Source: Pontibacter ummariensis
Lineage (GTDB): Bacteria; Bacteroidota; Bacteroidia; Cytophagales; Hymenobacteraceae
DNA length: 64,000 nt
Direction of reading: 5' to 3'
NCBI RefSeq assembly: GCF_900188175.1
Contig: NZ_FZOQ01000005.1
Coordinates: forward strand, 212,571-276,570
Of the stretch, positions 26,101 to 35,170 are shown piece after piece. The translations under genes were made by a program, and so were the position numbers. The notes beneath the pieces were generated by a model, which was not told the DNA's origin, ran no database searches, and was given only the letters and a program-made list of their open reading frames with translations. Numbering within the stretch: position 1 is the first letter of the stretch; every line of letters begins with the position of its first letter.

Positions 26101-27576
26101 ATGCTTCTAACGCTACTCTCGCACCAGTGGAAAGCCGAGTTGCGCTCTTCTGTCTTCCGGAAAGGCCTTGTGCTTAACATGATCACGGGCCTGCTGATTC
26201 TGTACTTTGGCAGTGTTTTCCTGTTTCTGGGCTTCCACATTGATGATATCCTTGCCAAGGCGTTCCCGGAGCAGAGCCCGGTGGCGCTCTTCAACGGAGC
26301 CCTGCTGTACTATTTTATGATCGACCTGTTTTTCCGGTTTATACTGCAGGAGCTGCCCGTGCTGGCGGTAGAGCCATACCTGCACTTACCCATCCCCAAA
26401 AGCAAACTAGTGCATTTCGTGCTCCTGAAATCGGTCCCGAGCTTCTTTAACCTCTTGCCCCTACTGTTTCTGGTGCCCTTTATGGTGTCGGCAGTGCTGC
26501 CGGCTTATGATACAGGCGTGGCCCTGGTGTGGTTACTGGCCCTGCTAGCAATCACACTGTTCAACAACTTCCTGCTGCTGTACTTTAAACGGCAGATGAG
26601 CAATAAGCCCTTGTACACCTTGGCCTTTGGGGTGGCAGTAACCCTTTTGATGGTGCTGGAATACCTGAACGCGCTGCAACTGCAGGAGGTGTCTGAAGCG
26701 GTCTTCGGAAGCTTGCTGCAACAGCCTTGGCTGATAGTAGTGCCGGTGCTTTTGCTAGCAGGGGTTTACTTGCTTAATTATCTGTTTTTGAAAGTTCACA
26801 CCTACCCGGAAGAACTAAGCGTGCGCAAGCAGAGCAAGGTAGAGGGGAGAGACATCACCTTCCTGAACCGCTTTGGTGAGATAGGTAAACTGATCGAGTT
26901 GGAGCTAAAACTTGTCTGGCGTCATAAGCGCCCGAAGTCCCTGGTTATCATGTCGGTGGTTTTCCTTTTTTATGGCTTAATGTTTTATAGGAGCGAGGGA
27001 TGGATGGAAGGGTACGCGGGACTTGTCTTTGTCGGGATCTTCATGACTGGGATGCCCATGTTTAACTACGGGCAGTTTGTTCCAGGCTGGCAAAGCAGCC
27101 ACTTCGACGCCCTGCTTACAAGGCGCATTTCTCCTTACCAGTTTTATGCCGCTAAGTTTTGGATGTTTGTCTCTGTTGTCACCCTGGCGTTTATCCTCAC
27201 GCTGCCCTATGGCTTTTTAGGGTACAAGATCATCCTCATTAACACAGCGGCCTTCCTGTTCAACATCGGGGTGAACGTGTTTGTCGTTTTCTTCTTCTCT
27301 GTCTATAATACTCGCAGGCTGGATTTGAACAAGGGTTCCGCCTTTAACTGGCAGGGAGTAGGCGGGCACCAACTTTTGATGCAGCTGCCGACCTTGCTTT
27401 TGCCTGTCCTGATCTACGCCCCCTTTGGCTTTATGGGGGTGCCTTATCTGGGGATAGCAGCGATCGGCCTGTTGGGGCTGATCGGGTTCACTTTACAGAA
27501 ACAGCTGCTGCAGTGGTCCGCCCGGTGGTTTGTGAAGCATAAGTATAAGTTAGCAGCAAGTTTTCGCCAGGACTAG
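26101..27576 (+). CDS. ABC exporter membrane subunit (DUF5687-like)
   Basis: The protein has 491 residues and is almost wholly hydrophobic, with about 11-12 predicted membrane helices. The N-terminal part (LSHQWKAELRSSVFRKGL) resembles DUF5687 proteins, which are permease-like subunits found with an ATPase in Bacteroidota. A cytoplasmic loop near residues 235-280 is rich in charges (VRKQSKVEGRDITFLNRFGE, then ELKLVWRHKRPKS). The ATPase gene follows 64 bases downstream. Together they form a two-component ABC exporter; the substrate (drug, lipid or peptide) is not evident. The ATG at 26101 is the first in frame. Confidence 0.8.
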   Translation: MLLTLLSHQWKAELRSSVFRKGLVLNMITGLLILYFGSVFLFLGFHIDDILAKAFPEQSPVALFNGALLYYFMIDLFFRFILQELPVLAVEPYLHLPIPKSKLVHFVLLKSVPSFFNLLPLLFLVPFMVSAVLPAYDTGVALVWLLALLAITLFNNFLLLYFKRQMSNKPLYTLAFGVAVTLLMVLEYLNALQLQEVSEAVFGSLLQQPWLIVVPVLLLAGVYLLNYLFLKVHTYPEELSVRKQSKVEGRDITFLNRFGEIGKLIELELKLVWRHKRPKSLVIMSVVFLFYGLMFYRSEGWMEGYAGLVFVGIFMTGMPMFNYGQFVPGWQSSHFDALLTRRISPYQFYAAKFWMFVSVVTLAFILTLPYGFLGYKIILINTAAFLFNIGVNVFVVFFFSVYNTRRLDLNKGSAFNWQGVGGHQLLMQLPTLLLPVLIYAPFGFMGVPYLGIAAIGLLGLIGFTLQKQLLQWSARWFVKHKYKLAASFRQD

Positions 27577-27640
27577 GTAGAAAGACTTCACACATACAGG
27601 TACATATAGGTGCTTGATCGAGAGAATAAACATCCCAGAC

Positions 27641-28336
27641 ATGATAGAAATAAAAGATATCGTAAAGGCTTACAGCGGCAAGGTGGTCGTGAATATTCCA
27701 AGCCTCACCCTTTTGGCTGGGGAGGCAGTTGGGCTAGTGGGAAACAACGGGGCGGGCAAAACCACCCTTTTTCGGATGGTGCTGGACCTGATTAGGCCCA
27801 GCAAAGGAGAGGTCTACTCCAAAGGCGTTAATGTGGCACAGTCGGAAGACTGGAAAGAGTATACGGGCTCACACCTGGACGAGGCGTTCCTGATCGACTA
27901 CCTGACAGCCGAGGAGTACTTCAAATTCATTGGCGACCTGCACGGCCTGTCCGACGGCGACATCACAGAGCGCTTGCTCCCTTTCATGGACCTGTTCAAC
28001 GACGAGGTCCTGAATCAGCGCAAGTACATCCGCGATTTCTCGAAAGGAAATCAGAAGAAGATAGGCATTGCCGCTGCCGCCCTCTCGAACCCGGAACTGC
28101 TTGTTCTGGATGAGCCTTTCGCCAACCTGGACCCCAGCTCACAGATACGCCTGAAGAACCTGCTGCGCAACATGCGCGAGCAGAAGCAGATGGCTATGTT
28201 CCTCTCCAGTCATGACCTGAGCCACGTGATTGAAGTGTGTGAGCGCATCGTGATTCTGGAAAAAGGACAGCTGGTGCAGGATATGCAGACAAACGAAAAC
28301 ACTTTGCGTGAGTTGGAGACTTACTTTACAGTGTAA
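27641..28336 (+). CDS. ABC transporter ATP-binding protein
   Basis: The protein has 231 residues. The ATG at 27641 is chosen over an in-frame TTG at 27614 because family proteins begin directly with IEIKDIVKAY. Motifs: Walker A GNNGAGKT (34-41); signature FSKGNQKKIGIA, a variant of LSGGQ that is common in exporter ATPases of this type; Walker B LLVLDEPFANLD; H-loop SSHDLSH. It pairs with the preceding DUF5687-like membrane protein. No terminator is obvious in the 85 bases before the convergent GH5 gene. Confidence 0.92.
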   Translation: MIEIKDIVKAYSGKVVVNIPSLTLLAGEAVGLVGNNGAGKTTLFRMVLDLIRPSKGEVYSKGVNVAQSEDWKEYTGSHLDEAFLIDYLTAEEYFKFIGDLHGLSDGDITERLLPFMDLFNDEVLNQRKYIRDFSKGNQKKIGIAAAALSNPELLVLDEPFANLDPSSQIRLKNLLRNMREQKQMAMFLSSHDLSHVIEVCERIVILEKGQLVQDMQTNENTLRELETYFTV

Positions 28337-28421
28337 GTAGTAGGTGCTGTTAACTTGTAGACTTGTTTGCCGCCGTTGGTTGAGAACCTGCCGTTCGCAC
28401 CTTGTTTTCTCTGCCGAAAAG

Positions 28422-29438
28422 CTACTTTTTATACTTCTGAAGTGCCTTTTTAAAATACCGGCCTTGGCGCGTAGGTGTGTACTCCCAATCGCTGATCAGC
28501 ATGGGTGACCACTGCGGGTCGAATACCCAAACCGTGTAAGAAATCCCATTTTCATCGGCATACCTGGTGATGGCTTCGCCGTACGATTCATCGCTGATGA
28601 CTGGTACGTGGGCTCCTTTATCGTCAGCGCCGGAGAAACCGATCTCAGTTAGCATCACCGGGTACTTCTTCGCCACAAAGCCCCAGTCGTCGGTCCATTT
28701 CTGTTCCCAGGGCTTTTCACGCTTCATGGGGTAGGGATGGCTCACATAGGCAATGCCCTCAGCATCGATTGGGGCAGTGGCAACAGGGGTCAGGTCGTAG
28801 GCCCAGTTAAAACCGGCAACCAGCGGAATAGCTTTTGAGCCGTTAGCCCTTACGATCGTGATCATTTCCTCATTCAGCGCCTTCCAGTCCTGCCAGCTGC
28901 AGGTGCCTATCTTCCCGTTCATCACCGTAGGCTCGTTAAAAAGCTCGAAAAAGGCTACGGTGGTGTTGTCTTTGTAATGACTGGACATGGTTCGCCAGAA
29001 CTCAAAGGTTTCTTTCCGGGTGGTCTCATACATGTCGCTCTGGTACATTTCGTTGCACAGGTTACCAATGCTATGCCAGTCGATGTTCACGTACATGCCT
29101 AAATCAGTGGCCCACTGTACGCCCTGGTCCAGCAACTTCATGTAGTTCTCTTTCCCCTGCCTGCGCCAGGCAGTTGGGTGCACCGGAAACCGCACAATGT
29201 TAGCTCCCCAGCTTTTCATGGCCTCAAAGTACTCCTTGTTCCAGTGTCCGTCCCGCTGTAACTTATCCGGGTCACTGGTATCTAATCCTCTGAACACGAT
29301 TGCCTTTCCATCTGCCGTCACAAACTGGTTGCCTCTCACACTTACCTGGCTCAGCTTGGAAGCTGACTGAGCAAGGGACACCCCGCTGATCATGAGCATG
29401 AGGCACAGGAGACTTGTCTTTGTAAAAAATGTTCTCAT
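28422..29438 (-). CDS. Secreted glycoside hydrolase family 5 enzyme
   Basis: The protein has 338 residues. The ATG at 29438 is chosen because it leads directly into the signal peptide (MRTFFTKTSLLCLMLMISG, cleavage near LAQS). The TIM-barrel of GH5 is indicated by VFRGLDTSD, GANIVRFPVHPTAW, the acid/base Glu169 in FELFNEPT and the nucleophile Glu265 in VMLTEIGFSG; VSHPYP supplies the conserved His-Pro-Tyr. GH5 enzymes cut beta-1,4-linked glucans or mannans; the subfamily cannot be named by eye. It is not next to a SusCD pair. Downstream it converges with the ABC exporter operon. Confidence 0.88.
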   Translation of the reverse strand: MRTFFTKTSLLCLMLMISGVSLAQSASKLSQVSVRGNQFVTADGKAIVFRGLDTSDPDKLQRDGHWNKEYFEAMKSWGANIVRFPVHPTAWRRQGKENYMKLLDQGVQWATDLGMYVNIDWHSIGNLCNEMYQSDMYETTRKETFEFWRTMSSHYKDNTTVAFFELFNEPTVMNGKIGTCSWQDWKALNEEMITIVRANGSKAIPLVAGFNWAYDLTPVATAPIDAEGIAYVSHPYPMKREKPWEQKWTDDWGFVAKKYPVMLTEIGFSGADDKGAHVPVISDESYGEAITRYADENGISYTVWVFDPQWSPMLISDWEYTPTRQGRYFKKALQKYKK

Positions 29439-29609
29439 AAGGGAATAGTAACGTTGATGAATGCTGTTTCTAGCGTAGTGAATCAAATTTGTATGAAGTT
29501 AAAAAAATATAAGGATCAGGCCCAGCTAAGGCCGCTTAAGGAACAGGAGCCGGCCCAAGATTGAGTATAAGCACCTCTGGCAGAAGGGGAAGCTACAGGC
29601 CTCCTATCG

Positions 29610-30365
29610 TTACCTTAACTTGCGTTCCTCTGCTGCAAATTCACAGGTAAGGGGTAAATGGTCGCTGATCTTGAGCCACTGCTCCTGATTGCCGATCTCT
29701 AGCTGAGTTAAGGCGCGCGAGAACACTCTGCTCCCGAACACATAATCTATGTGGTAGGGCTTCTGGGGCTTCCGGTGTAAAAAGAAGGTAGGCTTCGACT
29801 CTTTGCCCTGTTCCTCCTCGAAGTACTTGTGGTATAAGCTTTCGATCTCCAGCTCCTGTAGCTCTCTGACCACGTCCGAGTGATTCCACCATCTGTCCCG
29901 GGCGTCCCAGATCGTGTTGCTGTTAAAGTCGCCTGCAATCAGGACTTTTTTCAAAGGCTGCTTGTTCACTTGCAGGTATTTCCACAGCTGCCCGATATAA
30001 CCGAAGGTAGGCGAGTTATTTTGGTGTGTCCAGACACCCAACAACTGGATGCTTTTGTTAACAGCGCAGGGTAAAAAGTACTTTACAGTTTGGGCGGGTA
30101 AAGAATAACTTTCCGTATGGCCTTTGTAAACGTTGCTCCAATCCAGTGGCTCGATCTGTAGGTGCTCCGCTGCAAATATCCCCAGGCCTTTGTGCCTGTT
30201 GTCGCCTATCCACAAATGGTTGTTAGCCTACTTTGCATATCCCTTATGCTGCGCCTGCGCCGGGTTCTCGCATTCCTGAATAATGTACAGGTCGGCCTTG
30301 AGCTCTGAAAGAACTTCAAACTTGTTTCTTAAAGCGCCATTGCAATTCCAGGTGACGATCCTCAT
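29610..30365 (-). pseudogene. Exonuclease/endonuclease/phosphatase-family gene broken by one TAG
   Basis: Reading from the ATG at 30365, the frame begins [16 protein letters not shown] and [10 protein letters not shown], the first motifs (Asn and Glu metal ligands) of the ExoIII/EEP fold. Codon 46 (30228-30230) is TAG, after GYAK; the same frame then continues as ANNHLWIGDNRHKGLGIFAA and on to the expected family motifs IAGDFNSN, YHIDYVFGS and SDHLPLTCEF, ending at 29610. Only one base separates TAG from TGG (Trp), which would fit the context. So this is a full-length 252-codon gene with a single nonsense change: a recent pseudogene, a sequencing error or, less likely, read-through. Family members are AP endonucleases or phosphodiesterases. 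Confidence 0.85.
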
Positions 30366-30449
30366 GCTGCTAAATGCTTAAACAGGAATTCAGGTGCAGC
30401 TATAGAAGCTTACAACTGTTTTCTGGGTTTGATTTCTTTTAAGAAGGGG

Positions 30450-31208
30450 CTATTCCCTATAGGCACAGGTTAACTGGCCGCTCCTGGTAACTTGCCTGTC
30501 CTCCAGGTTAAGACTTACCTGCTCCTCTACCACGTAATGGTAGTTGTTTTTTTCTTCAGGAGTCAGGTGGGCATAGCAGTTCAGGCTATCTGCCGGAATG
30601 TTGGTGTCCTGTGTAAAGGTTAAGGCATGAGGCCCGGCAAGCTTTACCTCCCCACAGGTCGCGAAGGTATAAATCTGTTCTAGCGTTCCTGTATTATACA
30701 CCAGGTACCTGCGGCAGGTGCTGGTCCCTTCGTCTACGATCATGTATGCATCCATCAGGCCGGTAAGGTAGTAATGGCTTTCAGCGTTTTCATCCTCCGG
30801 TACTTGTAAAAGCGGTTGGTTGGGTATCCGAAGCGTTAAGGAATTGCCCTGCTGCATAGCTTTAAGAGACTTATAGAGCTTGATAGGACCGCTTCCCCAG
30901 TCCTGTACCAGCACGTCATAATAGTTGAACCGGTAGAGATACGTAGAAGAGGCTTGTTGGCTTTGGTCCTGCTTTACCCAGACCTCATTTGGCTGTATGC
31001 CCAGCTCGGTTTGGGAAAAGTCTTTTTCCTCGCCGGGCACACCTGTGAAATGGTAGCGTGAAAAACGCATTTCCGTATCGTCATCAGCTGCAGTGCTTGC
31101 CTTTATTGCAGTTGCAACGGCTTCTTCTGCAGCTAGCTGCTGTTTACCGCATTGGCTAAAGGACGTGACAACAAGTAGGCCGGCAGCTAAGTGTAAGACG
31201 CTTCTCAT
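30450..31208 (-). CDS. Hypothetical lipoprotein (252 aa)
   Basis: The ATG at 31208 opens a lipoprotein signal (MRSVLHLAAGLLVVTSFSQC), with Cys20 the lipidated residue; an upstream GTG in frame (31232) is less likely. The mature part has no motif I recognise: mostly beta-type sequence, two Cys pairs in the C-terminal half (STCRR, TFATCGE, SLNCYA, LTCAY) that may form disulphides. It lies 29 bases after the alpha/beta hydrolase gene on the same strand and is likely the last gene of a three-gene transcript (33044 to 30450). Function unknown. Confidence 0.7.
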   Translation of the reverse strand: MRSVLHLAAGLLVVTSFSQCGKQQLAAEEAVATAIKASTAADDDTEMRFSRYHFTGVPGEEKDFSQTELGIQPNEVWVKQDQSQQASSTYLYRFNYYDVLVQDWGSGPIKLYKSLKAMQQGNSLTLRIPNQPLLQVPEDENAESHYYLTGLMDAYMIVDEGTSTCRRYLVYNTGTLEQIYTFATCGEVKLAGPHALTFTQDTNIPADSLNCYAHLTPEEKNNYHYVVEEQVSLNLEDRQVTRSGQLTCAYRE

Positions 31209-31237
31209 TTGGATAAGACTGTGAAGTTTCACGTTCC

Positions 31238-32644
31238 TTACTTCTTAACAAGCCCTTTCATCCATTCCGCAATTGTTTCGAGGGCAGCCGGGGCGATGGT
31301 TTCTTCTATCTGTCCGTATTCTGCCGGGGAGCCTGTGTTGGCGGTCTGGAGGAGGTGGTTGAGACCGGGTAATTCCTTTATCGTGTACTTCTTGTTGCCT
31401 CCGGCTTTTAGGGCTTTCTCCGTGGCTGGTAGGTTCTGTTGGTAGGGTACCTGCAGGTCTTTCGTGCCATTGAGTACCAGCACCGGCATCTTTAGCTTGC
31501 GCAGGGCAGGGGCAGGATCATAAGCCAGGTAGTAGCGCATCCAGGGGGAGCTGAGCTGGGAAACAATAGCCTGCTCACTCTGTGGCGTCAGCCCCAACTG
31601 CTTTTGTTCCTGCTCTGTTACCTTAGCCCTTGCCGCTTGCTCCAGTTTCCGGATCTGCTCAGCAGCTTTTGCCACGTCTTTTTCGGTGGCCGCTACCTGG
31701 AGCTGGGCCTTGCGTAGGTCCAGGTATTTTTGCAGTAGCTCCTGTGGCACGCCAGCGTTCTGGAGCAAGGCCTTGTTTTGCGCCAGCAGTAACTCCGTTC
31801 CCGGCACAGCATTGCCTGCCATCAACACGACAAAGGCGGTTTCAGGGTGTGTGGCTGCCACTTGTTCGGCTATCAGCGCGCCCTCGCTGTGGCCAAGCAA
31901 GCCTACCTTCTTCTTGTCAATAAAGTCCAGCCCCTTCAGGTACTCAAAGGCCGTGGCTGCATCAGACACAAAGTCTGCTGTAGTAGCGGAGGCAAAGTCC
32001 CCGCCTGATTTTCCTACGCCACGGTCGTCGAGGCGCAATACGGCAAAACCCTGGCGGGTGAGGTGATCGGCGAGCACCAGGAAAGGCTTGTGCCCCAGAA
32101 TTGTTTCGTCGCGGTCCTGCGGGCCAGAGCCGGTGAAGAGCAGCACCGCGGGGTGTGGGCTACCTCCCTGGGGTACCGTAAGTGTGCCTGCCAGCGTAAT
32201 ACCCGCCTCTTTATTCGGCACCGTTACTTCTGTGTGCTGATAGGGGTAGGGTGGCTTTGGGTGCTGTGGGCGCTTCATGGTTTCTGCGGCGGCCCCTTTT
32301 TTAAGCTGCAGGGCAAAAGACTGTCCTCCCTGTTTCCATTGTCCTTCTATCGTTTCAGGGCCGCTTAGCTTCCCGGCATATGTCCCTCCAATTGCCTTCA
32401 TGTCGATGTACAAACTATCCTGTACCTGTTTTACGGACTGCACGGGTATGTCTTTAGCACCCTGCTTAGGGCTGTCCATCGTGGCGGTGAGGCTACCATC
32501 AGGGCTTTCTTTTATGTGAAATACCAGCGGAAGTTCAGTTCCCATCACTTGTAGAGAGCCGCTCCAGTCGCCTGTAACTGGAGCCTTCTGTTGTGTGAAA
32601 GCGGTGAAGCTGGCGAAAAGAAAGAGGAACAGGAGTTGGTTCAT
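31238..32644 (-). CDS. Secreted alpha/beta hydrolase with N-terminal beta domain
   Basis: The protein has 468 residues with a signal peptide at 1-18. Residues about 20-118 form a small beta-domain (TGDWSGSLQVMGTELPLVFHI, GQWKQGGQSFALQLKKG) often fused to such enzymes. The hydrolase domain follows: LFTGSGPQDRDE, the nucleophile Ser253 in GHSEG, acid Asp in LNGTKDLQVP and His in LPGLNHLLQ. It is a serine esterase or peptidase of the BAAT/dienelactone-hydrolase-like group acting in the periplasm; the substrate is unknown. A 127-residue gene ends 16 bases upstream and a lipoprotein gene starts 29 bases downstream, all on the minus strand. Confidence 0.85.
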   Translation of the reverse strand: MNQLLFLFLFASFTAFTQQKAPVTGDWSGSLQVMGTELPLVFHIKESPDGSLTATMDSPKQGAKDIPVQSVKQVQDSLYIDMKAIGGTYAGKLSGPETIEGQWKQGGQSFALQLKKGAAAETMKRPQHPKPPYPYQHTEVTVPNKEAGITLAGTLTVPQGGSPHPAVLLFTGSGPQDRDETILGHKPFLVLADHLTRQGFAVLRLDDRGVGKSGGDFASATTADFVSDAATAFEYLKGLDFIDKKKVGLLGHSEGALIAEQVAATHPETAFVVLMAGNAVPGTELLLAQNKALLQNAGVPQELLQKYLDLRKAQLQVAATEKDVAKAAEQIRKLEQAARAKVTEQEQKQLGLTPQSEQAIVSQLSSPWMRYYLAYDPAPALRKLKMPVLVLNGTKDLQVPYQQNLPATEKALKAGGNKKYTIKELPGLNHLLQTANTGSPAEYGQIEETIAPAALETIAEWMKGLVKK

Positions 32645-32660
32645 GGCTTTGGTCTTGTCT

Positions 32661-33044
32661 TTATCGGTAACGTTGGAAAATGGAAAGCCTTAGCTGGGCA
32701 TTTTCTGCCAGAAGTTGCACATTGGTCCCCTCCAAATCGTCAAACTCCAACTGGAAAGCATCCTCATAGCCGCGCTGGTTCATCATCCGCCAGATGTAGC
32801 TGATGCGTTTGCGCTGGTTGGATATCTGTCTGCGGCTAAATTGTTGTTCCAAGGCTCTAAGGTCCAGCTCGGGCAGTACCGAAACAGTCACCTCGTCATA
32901 ATCCATGTCCACGGCAACAGCCAGAAACACGTCCTCCACCTGGAACACGACCTGCTCCAGCCAGCCGTGGTCCAGGTCGTACAGGGCAAAGGCTTGCCTT
33001 ACTTCTTTCCCGGTCAGGGCTTCCAGATCGATTATACTTTCCAT
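32661..33044 (-). CDS. Hypothetical cytoplasmic protein (127 aa)
   Basis: The protein is soluble and acidic, without signal peptide or membrane helix. It starts MESIIDLEALTGKEVRQAF and has a beta-rich middle (VEDVFLAVAVDMDYDEVTVSVLP) followed by a helical SRRQISNQRKRISYIWRMMNQRG segment. The layout reminds me of small SMI1/immunity-like or DUF6334-type proteins, but I cannot assign a family. It is the first gene of a tight minus-strand run with the alpha/beta hydrolase and a lipoprotein. Confidence 0.6.
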   Translation of the reverse strand: MESIIDLEALTGKEVRQAFALYDLDHGWLEQVVFQVEDVFLAVAVDMDYDEVTVSVLPELDLRALEQQFSRRQISNQRKRISYIWRMMNQRGYEDAFQLEFDDLEGTNVQLLAENAQLRLSIFQRYR

Positions 33045-33175
33045 ATATTCTAAGGTATAAAATTATACTTTGCCAAACTATAGCTGCATCTATTTAAGCG
33101 CTTTCTTACTTTTACAGAAACCAGACTGTTACACATGACCCAGGAAGCTCATTCTCTAAGTGCCCGTCGGTAGGC

Positions 33176-34156
33176 TTGTTGTTGCATGTGCTGCGCCAGC
33201 AGGGGCAGGACGTGGTTGCGATTTGTCAGCAAGTGGGCCTCGATCAGCGGTTGGTGCAGGACGTAAATGCCCGTGTCTCTGTAGAAACGGTACAGGATCT
33301 GTGGAATGCTTCTATCGCTGCCACACAGGATCCAGACCTGGCGCTGCACGTAGCCGAAACCATTAATCCTACCTCTATGGGCACCATCGCTTACGTGATG
33401 ATGAACGCTGCCAACCTGCAGGAGTCGCTACAGAAGCTGTGCAAGTACCAGGATATTGTATGTGGGGCTATTCAGACGAGTTTAGAGGTGCAGAGGGAGG
33501 AGGCTTTTGTGAAGCTTCAGGTGGTGAGCCCAGTCCTGCAAAACCCGCGCAACGCCCTGGACTCGGAACTGGTCATTTACAAGAACGCCTTTGCAGCTTT
33601 GGTGGGGCAGCCGGTACTGTTTAAGCAGGTGCTGTTTACTTACCCAAAACCGGAGAGCATACAGGAGCATGCGCGCCTTTTTGCAGGTGCAGAGCTGGTG
33701 TTTGGGGCAGAGCACAGTGGGCTTATTTTTGACAGTAACTACTTAAAGTTGCCCGTGGTAACAGCTAACCCTGAGCTGAACCAGCTGTTTGAGAAGTATG
33801 CAGCGGAGTACTTGCAAAGGCTGCATCAGCCGAAAACGGTGCGGGAGCGGGTGCAGCGTGAGATTGCCCAGCAGCTGAAAGGGGAGGAACCAAGCATACA
33901 TGCTGTTGCCCGGAACCTGGCTATGAGCGTGCGTAGCCTGCAAGCCCGGCTACAGGAAGAGGGTGCAACCTACCAGAGCCTGCTGGACGAGGTGCGGAAG
34001 GAGATTGCTGTAAAGCACCTGCAGGATAACCAGCAGACGATCTCTGATATTGCTTACCTGTTGGGTTTTGCCGAGCCAAGCGTCTTCTCCCGCTCTTTTA
34101 AGAAATGGACCGGCGTGCCGCCCGCTGTTTATCGCCAGCGCACGGTAGCAGCTTAA
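33176..34156 (+). CDS. AraC-family transcriptional regulator, N-terminus possibly frameshifted
   Basis: About 326 residues remain in this frame. The N-terminal 200 residues match the arabinose-binding-like sensor of OruR/ArgR-type regulators (TMGTIAYVMMNAANLQESL). The C-terminal two helix-turn-helix motifs lie at about 230-320 (SIHAVARNLAMSVRSLQARL, then TISDIAYLLGFAEPSVFSRSFKKWTG). The frame opens at TTG 33176 with no ATG. An ATG at 33135 starts MTQEAHSLSARR and stops at 33171, one base out of frame with the body, exactly where family members would continue. So a one-base deletion near 33165-33170, or a sequencing error, probably removes the true start. If the shift is real, the TTG start could still give an almost complete protein. 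Confidence 0.8.
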   Translation: MLLHVLRQQGQDVVAICQQVGLDQRLVQDVNARVSVETVQDLWNASIAATQDPDLALHVAETINPTSMGTIAYVMMNAANLQESLQKLCKYQDIVCGAIQTSLEVQREEAFVKLQVVSPVLQNPRNALDSELVIYKNAFAALVGQPVLFKQVLFTYPKPESIQEHARLFAGAELVFGAEHSGLIFDSNYLKLPVVTANPELNQLFEKYAAEYLQRLHQPKTVRERVQREIAQQLKGEEPSIHAVARNLAMSVRSLQARLQEEGATYQSLLDEVRKEIAVKHLQDNQQTISDIAYLLGFAEPSVFSRSFKKWTGVPPAVYRQRTVAA

Positions 34157-34234
34157 GCCAGGAAAAGGCGACAGACATAAGACAAAGAACTTGGGGAAGC
34201 ACTAAAGCTTCGTGCTTTCCTGTTACACTTCTAT

Positions 34235-35170
34235 ATGAATAAAACACTCATAGCCTTTTGGTTAGCAGGAGTTGTGCTAGCATCCTGCTCACAAGATCAC
34301 ACAGGTTCAGACACTGAAAGGATTTCAGCTGTTCCGGAAGCCGATACCGCCTATGAGGCAAGCATAGACCAGTGGCATGCAGCGCGCGAGGCGAACCTGC
34401 AGCAGGAAGATAGCTGGCTGGCGCTGACGGGGCTCTACTGGCTGGAGCCGGGAGAGAATACTTTTGGCAGTGCTACTCATAACGACGTGGTGTTTCCGGA
34501 GGGGAAGATAGCCGCCCAGGCAGGCAGCTTTATACTGGATGGGAATGCGGTACGGCTGCAGGTAAACGATGGTGTAAACGTGCAACTAAATGGCGAGCCT
34601 CTGCAACAGGAGGCGGTGGTTTTCGCACCAGAAATGGAACATGCCCCGGAGTTGCGACATGGGCCGCTGAAATGGACGGTTATCAAGCGCGGCGACAAGT
34701 ATGGCGTCAGGCTATGGGATACCGAAAGCGAGGCGCGCGAATCCTTCACAGGTATCGCGCGCTACCCGGTACAGGCGGCATGGAAGCTGGAGGCAAGATT
34801 GGAGCAGAACCCATTGCCTAAGCAAATTCCCATTACCAATGTGCTGGGGCAAACCTCTCACGAGCCTTCGCCCGGGGCAGTAATCTTTGCTGTGGATGGT
34901 CAGCAGTACCGCCTGGATGCCCTGGAGGAGGGGGAGGAACTGTTCATCATCTTTGCTGATAAAACCAACGGTACCGAAACGTACGGCTCCGGCCGTTACC
35001 TTTATATCCCTAAACCAGGTCCAGACGGCAAAACTGTCATTGACTTTAACAAAGCTTATAACCCACCGTGCGCCTTCACCGGCTATGCTACTTGTCCGCT
35101 GCCACCGAAGCAGAACTTCCTACCTGTAACTGTTACTGCCGGGGAGAAAAGTTATGGGGAAGGGCATTAG
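34235..35170 (+). CDS. DUF1684 lipoprotein
   Basis: The protein has 311 residues. The lipobox VVLASC places lipidation at Cys18. It has the hallmarks of DUF1684: SWLALTGLYWLEPGENTFGS near residue 60, KWTVIKRGDKYGVRLWD in the middle, and the C-terminal DFNKAYNPPCAFTGYATCPLPP with its conserved Asn, Pro and Cys residues. The family is common in Bacteroidota and other bacteria and its activity is not established. It follows the AraC gene in the same direction after 78 bases. Confidence 0.85.
   Translation: MNKTLIAFWLAGVVLASCSQDHTGSDTERISAVPEADTAYEASIDQWHAAREANLQQEDSWLALTGLYWLEPGENTFGSATHNDVVFPEGKIAAQAGSFILDGNAVRLQVNDGVNVQLNGEPLQQEAVVFAPEMEHAPELRHGPLKWTVIKRGDKYGVRLWDTESEARESFTGIARYPVQAAWKLEARLEQNPLPKQIPITNVLGQTSHEPSPGAVIFAVDGQQYRLDALEEGEELFIIFADKTNGTETYGSGRYLYIPKPGPDGKTVIDFNKAYNPPCAFTGYATCPLPPKQNFLPVTVTAGEKSYGEGH

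Noticed and set aside
13173..29438. A complete polysaccharide utilisation locus joining SusCD with the GH5 enzyme
   Set aside because: They lie about 9 kb apart on opposite strands with unrelated genes and terminators between; no shared promoter was seen.
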